A stretch of DNA of 64,000 bases from Actinoplanes octamycinicus (GCF_014205225.1 NZ_JACHNB010000001.1:8103501-8167500); one strand, 5' to 3'. Counted from the first letter of the stretch, positions 18,049 through 27,559 are shown. The notes: generated by a model from the letters alone, not told the origin. A program made the numbers and translations.

Positions 18049-19680
18049 TCAGTAGCGGAAGACCTGGACCAGGCTGTTGAGTTTGACGGCGAGCTTGGAC
18101 AGGTCGTCGGAAGCTTCCTGGCTGGCCCGTGCGCTGTCGGCGGTGGCCGTGGTGACCTCGGCCACCCCGCCGAAACTGGCGGAGACCTCGGTGCTGCCCT
18201 GTGCGGCCTGCGTGATGGCCCGGCTCATCTCGGCGGTGGTCGCCGACTGCTGCTCGACGGCCGAGGCGATGGTGGTGTTGTAGTCATTGATCTGGGTGAT
18301 GATCTGGTGGATCTGCTGCACCGCGTGGGCGGCGTCGGTGGTGCTGGCCTGGATGGCCGACACGCGGTTCGAGATGTCCTCGGTGGCCCGGGCGGTTTCC
18401 TGCGCGAGGTCCTTGACCTCCGAGGCGACCACGGCGAAGCCCTTGCCCGCTTCCCCGGCGCGGGCCGCCTCGATGGTGGCGTTGAGCGCCAGCAGGTTCG
18501 TCTGCTCGGCGATACTGGTGATCAGCTTGACTACCGCGCCGATCTCCGTGCTGGCTTGCGCGAGAACGTTGATCTGCTGGGTGGTGGCGGCCGCCGCCTC
18601 CAATGACTGCTGCGCGATCTGCGCGGCCTGCCCGGCGTTGCTGGCAATCTCGCTGATCGACGCCGACATCTGCTCGGCGCCGGCCATGACGCTCTGCACA
18701 CTGGCGCTGACGTTCTCCGAGGCGGCAGCCGCGCTGCCGGCCTTGCCGGAGGCCTGTTCGGCGCCCTTGTTGAGCTCTCCGGAAACCGCCGACAGCTCCA
18801 CGGCCGCCGACGACAACGCGGTCGCGGTCTCGGCGAGTTCGCCGACGGTGTCACGTACCGCCGCTATGGCGGTGTCCAGGTCGCGGCTCATCACGGCCAG
18901 CTCGTCGCTGCCGGTGACTCCGGCGCTGCCGGTCAGGTCACGGCGGGCCAGGGTGGCGACCACCGCGCCGACCCGGCGCAGGTTGCCGACGATGGCTCGC
19001 ACCACGATCAGCCCGAGCGCCGACGCGACGGTGATCCCAGCGACCAGCATGACCAGGATCGTGGTCCTCGACGTGCGGTAGGTGGTGGTGGCCTGCTGCA
19101 GGCGGTTCCTGGCGTCAGCCGTCTCCCGTTCGACGATCTGCGCGACGCTGGCCTCTGCCTGCTTCGCCGCCGGGGCCAGCAGGCTGTCACGTAGTTTCTC
19201 CACGGTCGCGGCGTCGTGGCGGCGGCTCGCTGGCAGCACCTGCTCATCCCGGATGCGCTGATAGTCCGACCATTGCTGCCGTACCTGTCGGGCCAGTTCC
19301 GGGACAACGCTATTGGACGCGTACGCGTCCAGATCCGCGGCGAAAGCCTCATCGTCGGCGGCCAACGCCTTCTCGTACTCGCTCTTCTTGGTGCTGGAGG
19401 TCGACAACGCATGGTTGAGCACGTTCTTACGGGTGCTTTCCATGTCGACCCGCACCATGTAGATCCGTTGCACCGGTAGGAGCCCGTCGGTGTACAAGCT
19501 CTCGGCGGCAGCGTTCATCGAACCCATCCGCAGCACGGCCAGAGCGCCGACCACCGCGGCCACCACACTCAGCAGGCCGATCGCGGCCAGCACCTTGGCA
19601 CGCACCCCGAGACCGCCGAGCAACCGCGGCGCCCTACCACCGGCACGCTCATCATGATCCACAGCTACGCCACCCGCCAC
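18049..19680 (-). CDS. Methyl-accepting chemotaxis protein
   Basis: 543 residues from GTG 19680. The first membrane helix is at about 29-50 ([20 protein letters not shown]). An extracellular four-helix-bundle ligand domain follows, residues about 50-200 ([20 protein letters not shown]). The second helix is [20 protein letters not shown], then a HAMP domain and the long signalling hairpin. The hairpin tip is canonical: [20 protein letters not shown], followed by [16 protein letters not shown]. The C-terminus lacks a CheR-tethering pentapeptide. No che genes are in the window, so it may feed a distant array or a non-motility pathway. Confidence 0.93.
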   Translation of the reverse strand: MAGGVAVDHDERAGGRAPRLLGGLGVRAKVLAAIGLLSVVAAVVGALAVLRMGSMNAAAESLYTDGLLPVQRIYMVRVDMESTRKNVLNHALSTSSTKKSEYEKALAADDEAFAADLDAYASNSVVPELARQVRQQWSDYQRIRDEQVLPASRRHDAATVEKLRDSLLAPAAKQAEASVAQIVERETADARNRLQQATTTYRTSRTTILVMLVAGITVASALGLIVVRAIVGNLRRVGAVVATLARRDLTGSAGVTGSDELAVMSRDLDTAIAAVRDTVGELAETATALSSAAVELSAVSGELNKGAEQASGKAGSAAAASENVSASVQSVMAGAEQMSASISEIASNAGQAAQIAQQSLEAAAATTQQINVLAQASTEIGAVVKLITSIAEQTNLLALNATIEAARAGEAGKGFAVVASEVKDLAQETARATEDISNRVSAIQASTTDAAHAVQQIHQIITQINDYNTTIASAVEQQSATTAEMSRAITQAAQGSTEVSASFGGVAEVTTATADSARASQEASDDLSKLAVKLNSLVQVFRY

Positions 19681-19913
19681 CGCTCGGCTGTCTCACTACC
19701 GGTCCCTAAGAAGGATCGACGCGAGCAACGAAACCCTTAGCGCGCCGCCCCGCCGTACCCGATGGCGCCCAGCCCCGACGGGCATTGGCGGAATATCCCG
19801 TTCCGCTTCCTTTCGGACCGTGCCCGAGGCCCCAGGGCCGGCAAACGGTCGTCATCTTGAGTCGCCCGGTGGGCGTCCTTCATGTTGGGCAAGGGCAGGC
19901 GAGGGGCGGGCGA

Positions 19914-20480
19914 TCACAGAGGTGAAGCCACGTGGTCGAGGATTTGCTGCAAGTCCCGGGCGGATCGGTAGATGACCTGCAGCTGACGCACTTGCTGCGG
20001 GTCTAGGGTGTCGTCGTCGCGCAGGATTTCCGCCCAGCCGAGGATCTTGGCTATCGGGTGGCGGATGTGGTGTGACAGCTCATGCCGGTGCTGTTCGGTG
20101 CCCAGACCGTGCCACAGAGCGCTGAGGTGCGGCAGGGCCTCCGCTGGCGCCGGCAGGTTCCGGGGGCGGGGAAACCCGTACATCGCGGCCAGCGACTGCC
20201 GGCACAGGCCGCACAGCGGCAGGTGGCCCTGCCCGTCGACGGGCTCGGCCGGGCGCAGACATGCGATACGGGTACTCGGGTCGACCATGACGCAGCAGTC
20301 GACGTGGGCCGCCGCGAAGTCGTCGAAAGTGACCCCGTGGCCGGTCAGCAGATCGGCGAGTTGCGCAGCCGGGCAGTCGTGTACCCAGATACGGTCCCGG
20401 CACAGCCGGTAACAGCCGTCCCCGCCGTCGACCGATGGGATCGGCGACAGCCGCCAGCCGTTGACATGGACCAGCTGCAT
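19914..20480 (-). CDS. HisKA-only protein with Cys-rich N-terminus
   Basis: 188 residues. The last 60 form a HisKA dimerisation/phosphoacceptor region (QHRHELSHHIRHPIAKILGW, then AEILRDDDTLDPQQVRQL), but no ATP-binding domain follows before the stop. The N-terminal part has six or more Cys (GCYRLC, HDCPA, DCCVM, IACLRP, LCGLCRQ), one as a C-x-x-C pair, and could bind a metal. A ribosome site (AGAGGA) precedes ATG 20480. It is divergent from the large hybrid kinase at 20889, which could phosphorylate it in trans. It may be a phosphotransfer partner or a truncated kinase. Confidence 0.7.
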   Translation of the reverse strand: MQLVHVNGWRLSPIPSVDGGDGCYRLCRDRIWVHDCPAAQLADLLTGHGVTFDDFAAAHVDCCVMVDPSTRIACLRPAEPVDGQGHLPLCGLCRQSLAAMYGFPRPRNLPAPAEALPHLSALWHGLGTEQHRHELSHHIRHPIAKILGWAEILRDDDTLDPQQVRQLQVIYRSARDLQQILDHVASPL

Positions 20481-20888
20481 CGTTGTGTCCTCTGCTCGAT
20501 GTTCCCGGCGAACCCTGTGTCCGCCAACATCGGCGCCGATGGCCTCCCGCGGTAGAAACGCCAGCCCCGCGCAGTGGTGCAGTCACGGAGCAGGTTCCTA
20601 CGCCGACCCCAACAAACGCAGGCGTGCCACCGCTACGGCCGTACTCGACGCGACCCTGTCGTTGCTGTTCGCAGGTCGGCCAAGCCTCTAGCCATCGTCG
20701 CCTCCGCCTCAAGGGCGGACACCGACACAGCGCAGGCGAAAATGAGGCTCCGTGCACCCGTCTCCAGAAGACGACTGGGGCCAGGCGCCGGACGATCCGG
20801 AACACGGCCGCACCGCCGCGTGCGTCCCGTCATGCTGCTCCCGTTCTGCACCGCTCAGGAACCGTGGTTCACAGCCGAAATAGGGGTC
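20481..20888. promoter_or_regulatory. Divergent region between HisKA protein and hybrid kinase
   Basis: About 400 bases. The upstream extension of the hybrid-kinase frame (from 20574) is arginine-rich shadow sequence and I leave it out. A start at ATG 20832 is possible and would take in 57 bases of this gap. Promoters for both genes must lie here. No clear operator or hairpin is seen. Confidence 0.4.
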
Positions 20889-22844
20889 ATGCCGGATCAG
20901 ACATTCCTGCTGGCGAATATGGTCATCGCGGTCGCGTACGCGTCGATCACGGTGGCGATCCTGGTGCCGGTAGCCCGGGCTGGGCAGCTGCGCACCAACA
21001 AGCTGGCCGTGGCCACGGCGATGATCTTCTTCAGCTGCGCGGTCGGGCACGCCCTGCACGCGATCATGGCCTATCAGACGATCATCCAGGGTCCGGCGAT
21101 GCACCACATGAGTGGCGCCGCGGTCGGCTGGTCGTGGACCTCCGCGCTGTGGGACGCCACCACCGCCGCGATCGGTGTCTACTACTGGACCCTGCGCCGC
21201 GGGTATGGGGTCTTGCTCGGCCCGGGCGGCATCTACGTCGATCCCTGGGGCCAGCACCGCCTCGATGAGGCAGCCGCCCGAGAACGCGCCGCCCATGATC
21301 TGGCCGAAGCTCAGCGGGCGACCCTGGCCACCGTGGTCCAGCACAGTGACGACGCGATCGTCGGACTCACCCCCGAAGGGCTGATCACGGCCTGGAACCA
21401 AGGCGCCGAGAAGATCTTCGGCTACACCGCCGCGGAGATGCTCGGTCGGCCCACCACCATGCTGGCCGACTCAGAAGGCGCCGAACATCAGCATGACGTG
21501 CTGGCGAGCATCCGCCGCGGTGACGGCGGCCGCTCGTACGAGGCCCGGCGGCTGCGAAAGGACGGCACCCCGGTCGATCTGGCGCTGACCCTCACCGCGA
21601 TCCATGACCAAGCCGGCACGGTGATCGGGGTATCCGCGATCGCCCGGGACATCACCGCGGCCAAAGAGGCCGCCGAACGCCAGCGGGCCGCCGAGGAACG
21701 CAGTCACAAGGCGCAGCGGATGGAGAGCCTGGGCAAACTGGCCGGCGGCGTCGCCCACGACTTCAACAACATCCTGGCCATCATCGGCAACTACACCGAC
21801 TTCGCCATCGAGGAAACCAGCGACAAACCCCAAGTCCAAGCCGACCTGAAACAGGCCCGCACCGCGGTCGACCGCGCCACCAACCTGACCCGGCAGCTGC
21901 TCACCTTCACCCGCGGCGACGCCATCCAACCGCAGGACATCGACCTGAACGCCTCGATCGCCGAGGTGCACGCCATGCTGGAACGCACCATCGGCGAGCA
22001 CATCACCTTGATCGCCCTGCCCGCCGATCAGCCGCCGATCGTGCACGCCGACCCGGGCCAGATCCAGCAGATCCTGCTGAACCTGGCGATCAACGCCCGT
22101 GACGCGATGCCGGAAGGCGGCACGATAGTGCTGGAAGCCAACACCGCCGTCCTCGACGGCGACGAAGTCAACATGCAGCCGCCGCTTGCCGCAGGCACCT
22201 ACGCCCGGCTACTGGTCAGCGACACCGGCCACGGCATGTCCGCCGCCACCGCCGCGCGGATCTTCGAACCGTTCTACACCACCAAACCCCAGGGCAAAGG
22301 CACCGGGCTGGGCCTGGCCACCGTTTACGGCATCGTCACCGAAGCCGGCGGCAGCATCAACGTCTACTCCGAGGTCGACATCGGCACCACCTTCCGGATC
22401 TACCTTCCCCTGGTAACCGCTCCTGCCACGACTGACCCGGTCACCAGCCAGCAGGCGCCGCCACCCGGTGACGGACGCACCGTACTGGTCGTCGAAGATG
22501 AGCCGGCGCTGGCCCGGGTCGTGGCCCGCATCGTCGGCAACGGCGGCTACCACGTGCTCGTCGCCGGAAGCGGCCCCGAGGCCCTGCACCTGTACGAGCA
22601 GCGCGGCTGCGACATCCTGCTCACCGACGTGATCATGCCGGAGATGTCCGGCCCCCGACTCGCCGACATCCTGCATGCCCAGGATCCGGACCTACCCGTG
22701 GTGTACATGTCCGGTTACAGCAACGGCCTGCTCGGCAAAACCCACGTCCTGGACGACGACATCACCTTCCTGGAAAAGCCGTTCACCGCCAGCGACCTGT
22801 TACACAAACTCGCTTCCACCCGCCGGACAGAGATCCGGCACTGA
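20889..22844 (+). CDS. Hybrid sensor: membrane domain, PAS, histidine kinase, receiver
   Basis: 651 residues from ATG 20889; ATG 20832 is an alternative. The N-terminal 100 residues hold about three membrane helices (TFLLANMVIAVAYASITVAI, LAVATAMIFFSCAVGHALHA). Then come a coiled linker, a PAS domain (DDAIVGLTPEGLITAWNQGA, EKIFGYTAAEMLGRP), a HisKA H-box (GKLAGGVAHDFNNILAIIGN) with the phospho-His, and a HATPase with LNLAINARDAMPEGG and GKGTGLGLATVYGIV. The C-terminal receiver has VLVVEDEPALARV and LLTDVIMPEMSG with the acceptor Asp. The NtrB-like DFNN box is typical of hybrid kinases. No DNA-binding output is attached. Confidence 0.92.
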   Translation: MPDQTFLLANMVIAVAYASITVAILVPVARAGQLRTNKLAVATAMIFFSCAVGHALHAIMAYQTIIQGPAMHHMSGAAVGWSWTSALWDATTAAIGVYYWTLRRGYGVLLGPGGIYVDPWGQHRLDEAAARERAAHDLAEAQRATLATVVQHSDDAIVGLTPEGLITAWNQGAEKIFGYTAAEMLGRPTTMLADSEGAEHQHDVLASIRRGDGGRSYEARRLRKDGTPVDLALTLTAIHDQAGTVIGVSAIARDITAAKEAAERQRAAEERSHKAQRMESLGKLAGGVAHDFNNILAIIGNYTDFAIEETSDKPQVQADLKQARTAVDRATNLTRQLLTFTRGDAIQPQDIDLNASIAEVHAMLERTIGEHITLIALPADQPPIVHADPGQIQQILLNLAINARDAMPEGGTIVLEANTAVLDGDEVNMQPPLAAGTYARLLVSDTGHGMSAATAARIFEPFYTTKPQGKGTGLGLATVYGIVTEAGGSINVYSEVDIGTTFRIYLPLVTAPATTDPVTSQQAPPPGDGRTVLVVEDEPALARVVARIVGNGGYHVLVAGSGPEALHLYEQRGCDILLTDVIMPEMSGPRLADILHAQDPDLPVVYMSGYSNGLLGKTHVLDDDITFLEKPFTASDLLHKLASTRRTEIRH

Positions 22845-22949
22845 CCATCTGCATTCCTCTCTGGCCGCCTCAGGCATGTTCGTGGTCTGCAACAGGAACC
22901 AGGTCTCACATCAAGGACCGAATGCCCAAGGTCGCGATCGATGGCCACG

Positions 22950-23153
22950 CGGGCGAACGCACCGATGGGCCGACGACGGACATGCTGGAGGAAAATCGCG
23001 GCTGTTGAAGGAGAACGCGGAGCTGCGCCGGGCGAACGAGACCCTGAAAGCCGCCTCGGCGTATTTCGCTGCGAAGCTCGACCCGACCCGGCGACGGTCC
23101 TGACGTTCATCGACACCGCGCACAGCAGCCGCCCGGTCAGCGCATACCGGTGA
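22950..23153 (+). mobile_element. IS3-family transposase remnant
   Basis: A plus-strand frame ending at 23103 contains LLKENAELRRANETLKAASA followed by YFAAKLDPTRR, the diagnostic C-terminal leucine-zipper end of IS3-type OrfA. A second, shifted frame ending near 23153 (TVLTFIDTAHSSRPVSAYR) resembles the first residues of OrfB, where the normal OrfA/OrfB frameshift would be. The N-terminal HTH of OrfA and nearly all of OrfB are missing. I could not find terminal inverted repeats. It lies between the hybrid kinase and the toxin-immunity locus. Confidence 0.65.
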
Positions 23154-23311
23154 CTGCGCCCATCCGCCAGTGCCAGCACCGCGGTGGCCTGCTGCGCCCG
23201 CAGGAAGTCGGCACCGGACACCAGCGCCGGATGGGTCCGCACCGCCGAAGTTTCTCACTCCCCCGCGGGTTCCACACCCGCACCGGTTCGGTACTCGTGG
23301 GCATCATTACC

Positions 23312-23878
23312 TCAGGCAGTACGGAAATCGCGGGAGGCAATAGCGCGCTCCCGAAAACTGGACACCATCTCAGCATTTGAGGCATCGATCACCGCAACCT
23401 CACCGGCCAGATTTTCGATTGATTTCAGCACGGAAGACACTACTGGCGTCTCCAATATCTCTGATTCGGATAGACCAGGCTGCCGATGAATGATCACATA
23501 ATCAGCAATCTCGTAGTAGTAATTAGCCACCAGTACGCCACACTCACTGGTTCGCAACTCGGCACATCGAAGTCCGTAACACACGGCCGTCAATACATGC
23601 GTTCCCGCCGAAAGGAGACCGTCTTCGTCGTCGTAGAGGATTGCTTCAGCCTGGCTATGTAGATCTTCATTCTGGCGCAGGTCCGCGAGGGGATGCGGGA
23701 CGCTATGCCAGCACAAGTCAACGGACCGTGCCACGATGTCCCGAGGAATCCGGTCGGCCCCGGGCGCCGTCGACCCGAACTGATCGACCAGGGCTTCCAG
23801 ACAGGCGGCCGCGAACGCCACCCTTTGCCCGGGGGTCACCATCTCCAAGGTGGAATGCAACTCGTCGACGTTCAGCAT
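23312..23878 (-). CDS. Candidate Rhs immunity protein (DUF416-like)
   Basis: 188 residues from ATG 23878; the longer frame to 24043 overlaps the toxin tail in another frame. It is acidic and helical, with VTPGQRVAFAAACLEALVDQ near the start and YDDEDGLLSAGTHVLTAVCY in the middle, resembling the all-helical DUF416/YjaG group that includes toxin-immunity proteins. It starts 10 bp after the end of the Rhs toxin frame, the standard place for the immunity gene. Its GC content is visibly lower than that of the core genes, as is usual for horizontally moved toxin-immunity pairs. The frame is intact although the toxin gene is not. Confidence 0.6.
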   Translation of the reverse strand: MLNVDELHSTLEMVTPGQRVAFAAACLEALVDQFGSTAPGADRIPRDIVARSVDLCWHSVPHPLADLRQNEDLHSQAEAILYDDEDGLLSAGTHVLTAVCYGLRCAELRTSECGVLVANYYYEIADYVIIHRQPGLSESEILETPVVSSVLKSIENLAGEVAVIDASNAEMVSSFRERAIASRDFRTA

Positions 23879-23888
23879 GTTCGTCAGT

Positions 23889-25217
23889 CTACAAATATCT
23901 GGGATCGATGATCGACCCCCCGAACCCATTGGGCCATGTCGCCGTATGAGGACTGTGCACGATACCGCCCGATTCCCGAACAAACAATTCGCACAAATTG
24001 CAAAACTCGCGCTGACTTCCCACCGCCCGCACGTCCTGGCCATCCTTTAGCGCGCCCCCGACAGCCGTAGGTTCGCCATGCTGAACGTCCTCAAGGGCCG
24101 ACCGTTCCTGTCCGGATCGGACAGGGGCACGTTGCCCCCGGGTCAGGTCAACCTGGCCTACATAGTTAGGCCCATCGGTTTTGATCACGGCAACTGTCCG
24201 CATGTCGAACGCAACATAGTCGGGTTTAGCTTTTCACAGATGCCAGTTGTGGATTTGATGGGCGCGGACAAGAGCCTCGTCCGCGCCACTCTCCAGATCC
24301 GAGGATTGTTGCGGTTTGGTGCCCATCGGGTCGACCAGGCCGGTGGGCTGGTTGAGCACATAGGTGTAGAGGTTGGTGTCGCCGGAGGCGAGGCCGAGCG
24401 GGTCGCGGCTGAGGAATCGACCGGTGCCGGGGGCGTAGAAGCGGGAGCGGTAGTTGTAGAGGCCGTTGCCTTCGTCTTCGCGGCCGGTGAAGCGGATGGT
24501 GTTACCGCTGTCGTTGCCGTTGACGGTGGTGGTGCCGAACGGGTCGTAGCTGTATTCGGCGTTGACCGCGGTGGTGTCGGCCAGGCCGATGGTGGAGCCG
24601 AGGCTGTCGGTGAGCAGCGATTGGGTTCTGGTCGGCGTGATGCGGGCGAAGATTTCGTCGATGCCGCCGGGCACCATGTGGGCGGTGGCGGTGCCGCCGA
24701 CGTTTTCTTGGACGGCGTTCTGCCCGGCGAAGAGGTAGTTGGTGGTGGTGCCGCCGGTGGTGCGGGTGTCGCGGCGGCCCATGCCGTCGTAGCCGCAGTT
24801 GACCGTCAGACCAGGCTTGCTGTAGGCGGTGAGCTGGTTGCGGGCGTTCCAGGTGTACGTGGTGATGCCGTCGGATTTGACGTTGCCGTCGGCGTCGTAG
24901 CTGTAGCCGCCGCCGGTGCGCTGGTCGGCGTCGTCGTAGCTGACCGGCCCGAAGGCTGCCGGCAGTTCGACGCGGGCGTAGCTGCCGTCGAGGTGGATCG
25001 GCTGGCCGACGGCGTCGCGGGTGTAGGTGATCGCGCCGAGGGTGCTGGTGCCGCGGGTGTAGGGGATGCCGGTCAGGCGGCTCGCATTGTCGTACCCGTA
25101 GGTTTGGGTGATTCCGGCCGGGAGCGTGACCGTTTTGCGGCGGCCGGCGGCGTCGTATCGGCTGTTGGTGACATCGGTGCCGCAGGTAACGGTGAACAGC
25201 TGACTGGCCGCGAAAGC
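23889..25217 (-). pseudogene. Headless Rhs toxin gene with in-frame TGA
   Basis: From 25217 down to 24237 an unbroken frame reads Rhs repeats (RYDAAGRRKTVTLPAGITQT, YSYDADGNVKSDGITTYTWN), the conserved core end (ENGLYNYRSRFYAPGTGRFL-like, SRDPLGLASGDTNLYTYVLN) and the start of the toxin region. There is no start codon. It begins directly after the stop of the response regulator. A TGA at 24234-24236 interrupts the frame, which then continues in register to a stop at 23889. That last part carries HGEPTAVGG and REFCNLCELFVRESGG, an H-x-E and a C-x-x-C about 30 residues apart, the pattern of zinc-dependent nucleic-acid deaminase toxins. TGA from TGG (Trp) is one base change. Confidence 0.75.
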
Positions 25218-25904
25218 TTAGGCCGGACGGTATTCGACCTCCGGCCGTCCCGGGCCGCCGTATCGTGGCCAGCGGGTCACCCGCCCGGAGTCCGCCAGGT
25301 GTTCGAGATAGCGGCGAGCCGTTACCCGTGAGGTGCCGGCGCGAGCCGCGACCTCGGCGGCCGACAGGCCCCCCGGGGCGGCCACCTCCCGCAGAGCGGC
25401 CAGCACCAGGTCGAGCGTGCCGGCGTCGAGCCCTTTGGGCAGGGTGTCCTGGTCGGTGCCGCGCAACGTCGCGAACACCCGGTCGATCTCGTGCTGGGCG
25501 GTCACCCGTCCGGCTTCGCGCAGCTGGCTGCGGTAGCGGGCATAGCGGTCGAGCTTGTCGCGGAAGGCCGCGAAGGTGAACGGCTTCAGCAGGTAATGGG
25601 TGACGCCGAGCGCCACCGCCTGCCGGACCATGGCGATGTCCCTGGCCGACGTCACCGCCAGCACGTCGGTGCCGCTGCCCGAGCTGCGCAGCGCCCGGGC
25701 CACCTCGAGACCGTGCAGGTCGGGCAAGTTCAGGTCGAGCAGGACCAGATCGATCGGCTGGGCCCGCAGCGCCGTTAGGGCGGCGCGCGCGGTGTGGGTC
25801 ACGGCGACGACCACGAACCCGTCGACCTTTTCGGTGTACGCGCGGTGCGCGTCGGCGATCAGCGGCTCGTCGTCGACGACCAGCACCCGGATGGCGGCCG
25901 TCAT
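25218..25904 (-). CDS. CitB/DctR-type response regulator
   Basis: 228 residues from ATG 25904, overlapping the kinase stop by 4 bp. The receiver domain has VLVVDDEPLIADAHRAYTEK, the acceptor Asp in LVLLDLNLPDLHG and Lys in YLLKPFTF. The C-terminal part is the helix-turn-helix typical of CitB/DcuR regulators (GLSAAEVAARAGTSRVTARR, then YLEHLADSGRVTRWPRYGG). With its kinase it should control C4-dicarboxylate or citrate uptake, and the divergent dctA gene is the obvious target. Its TAA stop is immediately followed by the in-frame Rhs remnant. Confidence 0.92.
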   Translation of the reverse strand: MTAAIRVLVVDDEPLIADAHRAYTEKVDGFVVVAVTHTARAALTALRAQPIDLVLLDLNLPDLHGLEVARALRSSGSGTDVLAVTSARDIAMVRQAVALGVTHYLLKPFTFAAFRDKLDRYARYRSQLREAGRVTAQHEIDRVFATLRGTDQDTLPKGLDAGTLDLVLAALREVAAPGGLSAAEVAARAGTSRVTARRYLEHLADSGRVTRWPRYGGPGRPEVEYRPA

Positions 25905-27466
25905 GTCGGCACCGGCAACCGGACCGTCAAAACCGCGCCACCGTGGGGAGCGGCCGTGACCGCATAGCTTCCCCCGTACCGTTCGGTGACCTGCCGGACC
26001 AGCGACAGGCCGACGCCGCGCCCCGGCCCCGGCTTGGTTGACCAGCCACGACGGAATGCCGCGGCGGCCTGCTCCGCGCTGAGACCGGGACCGGTGTCCC
26101 CCACCTCGACCAGCACCTGGTCGTCCTGGTGGCGCACCAGGACGCGGACGCGGCGGGGCGGTGCGGCCCCGGCCACCGCCTCGAGCGCGTTGTCGACCAG
26201 GTTGCCGACGACGGTCAGCAGGTCGCGGCTGGGCAGTGGCTCGCCGGTCAGCCGGGAATCCTCGTCCACGCACAGCTCCACACCTCGTTCGCCGGCCTGA
26301 GCTGACTTGCCGAGCAGCAGCGCGGCCAGCGCCGGCTCGTCGACCGCGCCCACCACCCGGTCGGTGAGCTGCTGGGCCAGAGCCAGCTCCGCGGTGGCCA
26401 GGTGGATGGCTTCCTCGGCGCGGCCCAGCTCGACCAGCGTGAGCACGGTGTGCAGCCGGTTGGCGGCCTCGTGCGCCTGGGCCTGCAAGGCCTGGGTGAG
26501 GCCGCGGACCGAGTCGAGCTCGCCGGCGAGCGTGCGCAGCTCGGTGTGATCGCGCAGCGTCAGCACGGTGCCCAGGCTACGACCTCCGAAGCGGGTCTCT
26601 CGGCGGCTCGCCACCAGCATCCGGTCGCCCGCGAGCACTGGCTCGTCCACCGTGGGCTGCCGGGAGGCGATCAGTGCGGCCGCCTCCGGCGGCAGAACGA
26701 GATCGGCAGCTGGTACCCCCGCGGGCACGCCCAGCAGCCGGCGCGCCTCGTCGTTGATCAGGGTCACCCTCCCTTGGCGGTCGACGACCACCAGGCCCTC
26801 GCGGACGGCGTGCAGGACCGCGTCGTAGTACTCGTACATCCGGGTCATCTCCGCCGGGCCGAGGCCGTGCGTCTGCCTGCGCAGCCGTTGGCTGAGCAGC
26901 CAGGAGCCGGTCCCGGCGAGCAGCAGCGCCAGCCCGGTCGTGATCGCCATCGCCGGTACCTGCGCCAGCAGACCACGATTGATGGAGGCGGTGGTGATGC
27001 CGACCGAGACCAGCCCGACGATGACGCCGCTGCCGGGATCACGGATCGGGACGACGGTACGTATCGATGGGCCCAGGCTCCCGCGATACTCTTCGATCAC
27101 GGTGCCGCCACGCAGCGCCCTATCGATCGAGCCATCGAACGGTCGCCCGATCCTGTTCCATTTCGGATGTGTGAAACGGGTCCGGTCCGGAGCCATCACC
27201 ACCACGAAATCGGTCTCGGTGGCCAGCCGGGTCGCTTCCGCGAACGGCTGCAACACGGCGGTGGGGTTCGTCGCGCGCAGCCCGGCGGCCACCGCCGGCG
27301 AATGCGCGATGGTCTCGGCCACGCCGACCACCTTGGCGATCGCGGCGCTGCGCGCGTCGCGGCGGGCCAGCAGAGCCGCGCTCGTACCGCCGGCCGCGAC
27401 CAAAAGTGTCACGACCAGCACTTGCAGGGCGAAAAGCTGCCCCGCGATGCTCCAGCGCCGGGTCAT
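25901..27466 (-). CDS. CitA/DctS-type sensor histidine kinase
   Basis: 521 residues from ATG 27466 (MTRRWSIAGQLFALQV). Two membrane helices (LFALQVLVVTLLVAAGGTSA and VPAMAITTGLALLLAGTGSW) bracket an extracytoplasmic PAS-like (sCache) domain, residues about 40-165, with FVVVMAPDRTRFTHP and VSVGITTASINRG, the usual C4-dicarboxylate/citrate sensor. A cytoplasmic PAS (REGLVVVDRQGRVTLINDEA) follows, then the SPOB-type H-box QAQAHEAANRLHTVLTLVEL and HATPase motifs GNLVDNALEAVAG and GRGVGLSLV. It is coupled to the regulator and divergent from dctA, so the sensed compound is probably the transported acid. Confidence 0.92.
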   Translation of the reverse strand: MTRRWSIAGQLFALQVLVVTLLVAAGGTSAALLARRDARSAAIAKVVGVAETIAHSPAVAAGLRATNPTAVLQPFAEATRLATETDFVVVMAPDRTRFTHPKWNRIGRPFDGSIDRALRGGTVIEEYRGSLGPSIRTVVPIRDPGSGVIVGLVSVGITTASINRGLLAQVPAMAITTGLALLLAGTGSWLLSQRLRRQTHGLGPAEMTRMYEYYDAVLHAVREGLVVVDRQGRVTLINDEARRLLGVPAGVPAADLVLPPEAAALIASRQPTVDEPVLAGDRMLVASRRETRFGGRSLGTVLTLRDHTELRTLAGELDSVRGLTQALQAQAHEAANRLHTVLTLVELGRAEEAIHLATAELALAQQLTDRVVGAVDEPALAALLLGKSAQAGERGVELCVDEDSRLTGEPLPSRDLLTVVGNLVDNALEAVAGAAPPRRVRVLVRHQDDQVLVEVGDTGPGLSAEQAAAAFRRGWSTKPGPGRGVGLSLVRQVTERYGGSYAVTAAPHGGAVLTVRLPVPT

Positions 27467-27559
27467 CGTCGTCGGCCTCAAATCCTTGAAGGAAAGCGAA
27501 GTGGTGAACAGAATGAACGCAAGGATGCTCCTTGGTGAGACCCAGACCACAGTCTGGGC
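27467..27559. promoter_or_regulatory. dctSR/dctA divergent promoter with inverted repeat at the dctA start
   Basis: Ninety-three bases separate the two starts. CCCAGAC (27541-27547) and GTCTGGG (27552-27558) form a perfect 7-bp inverted repeat with a 4-base spacer, ending one base before the dctA ATG. It covers the place where the ribosome site should be. It could be an RNA hairpin that limits translation or an operator for the response regulator. Confidence 0.5.

Noticed and set aside
24078..25331. 417-residue plus-strand frame rich in Val, Gly and Ala
   Set aside because: Antisense shadow of the Rhs repeats, which are unmistakable on the minus strand.
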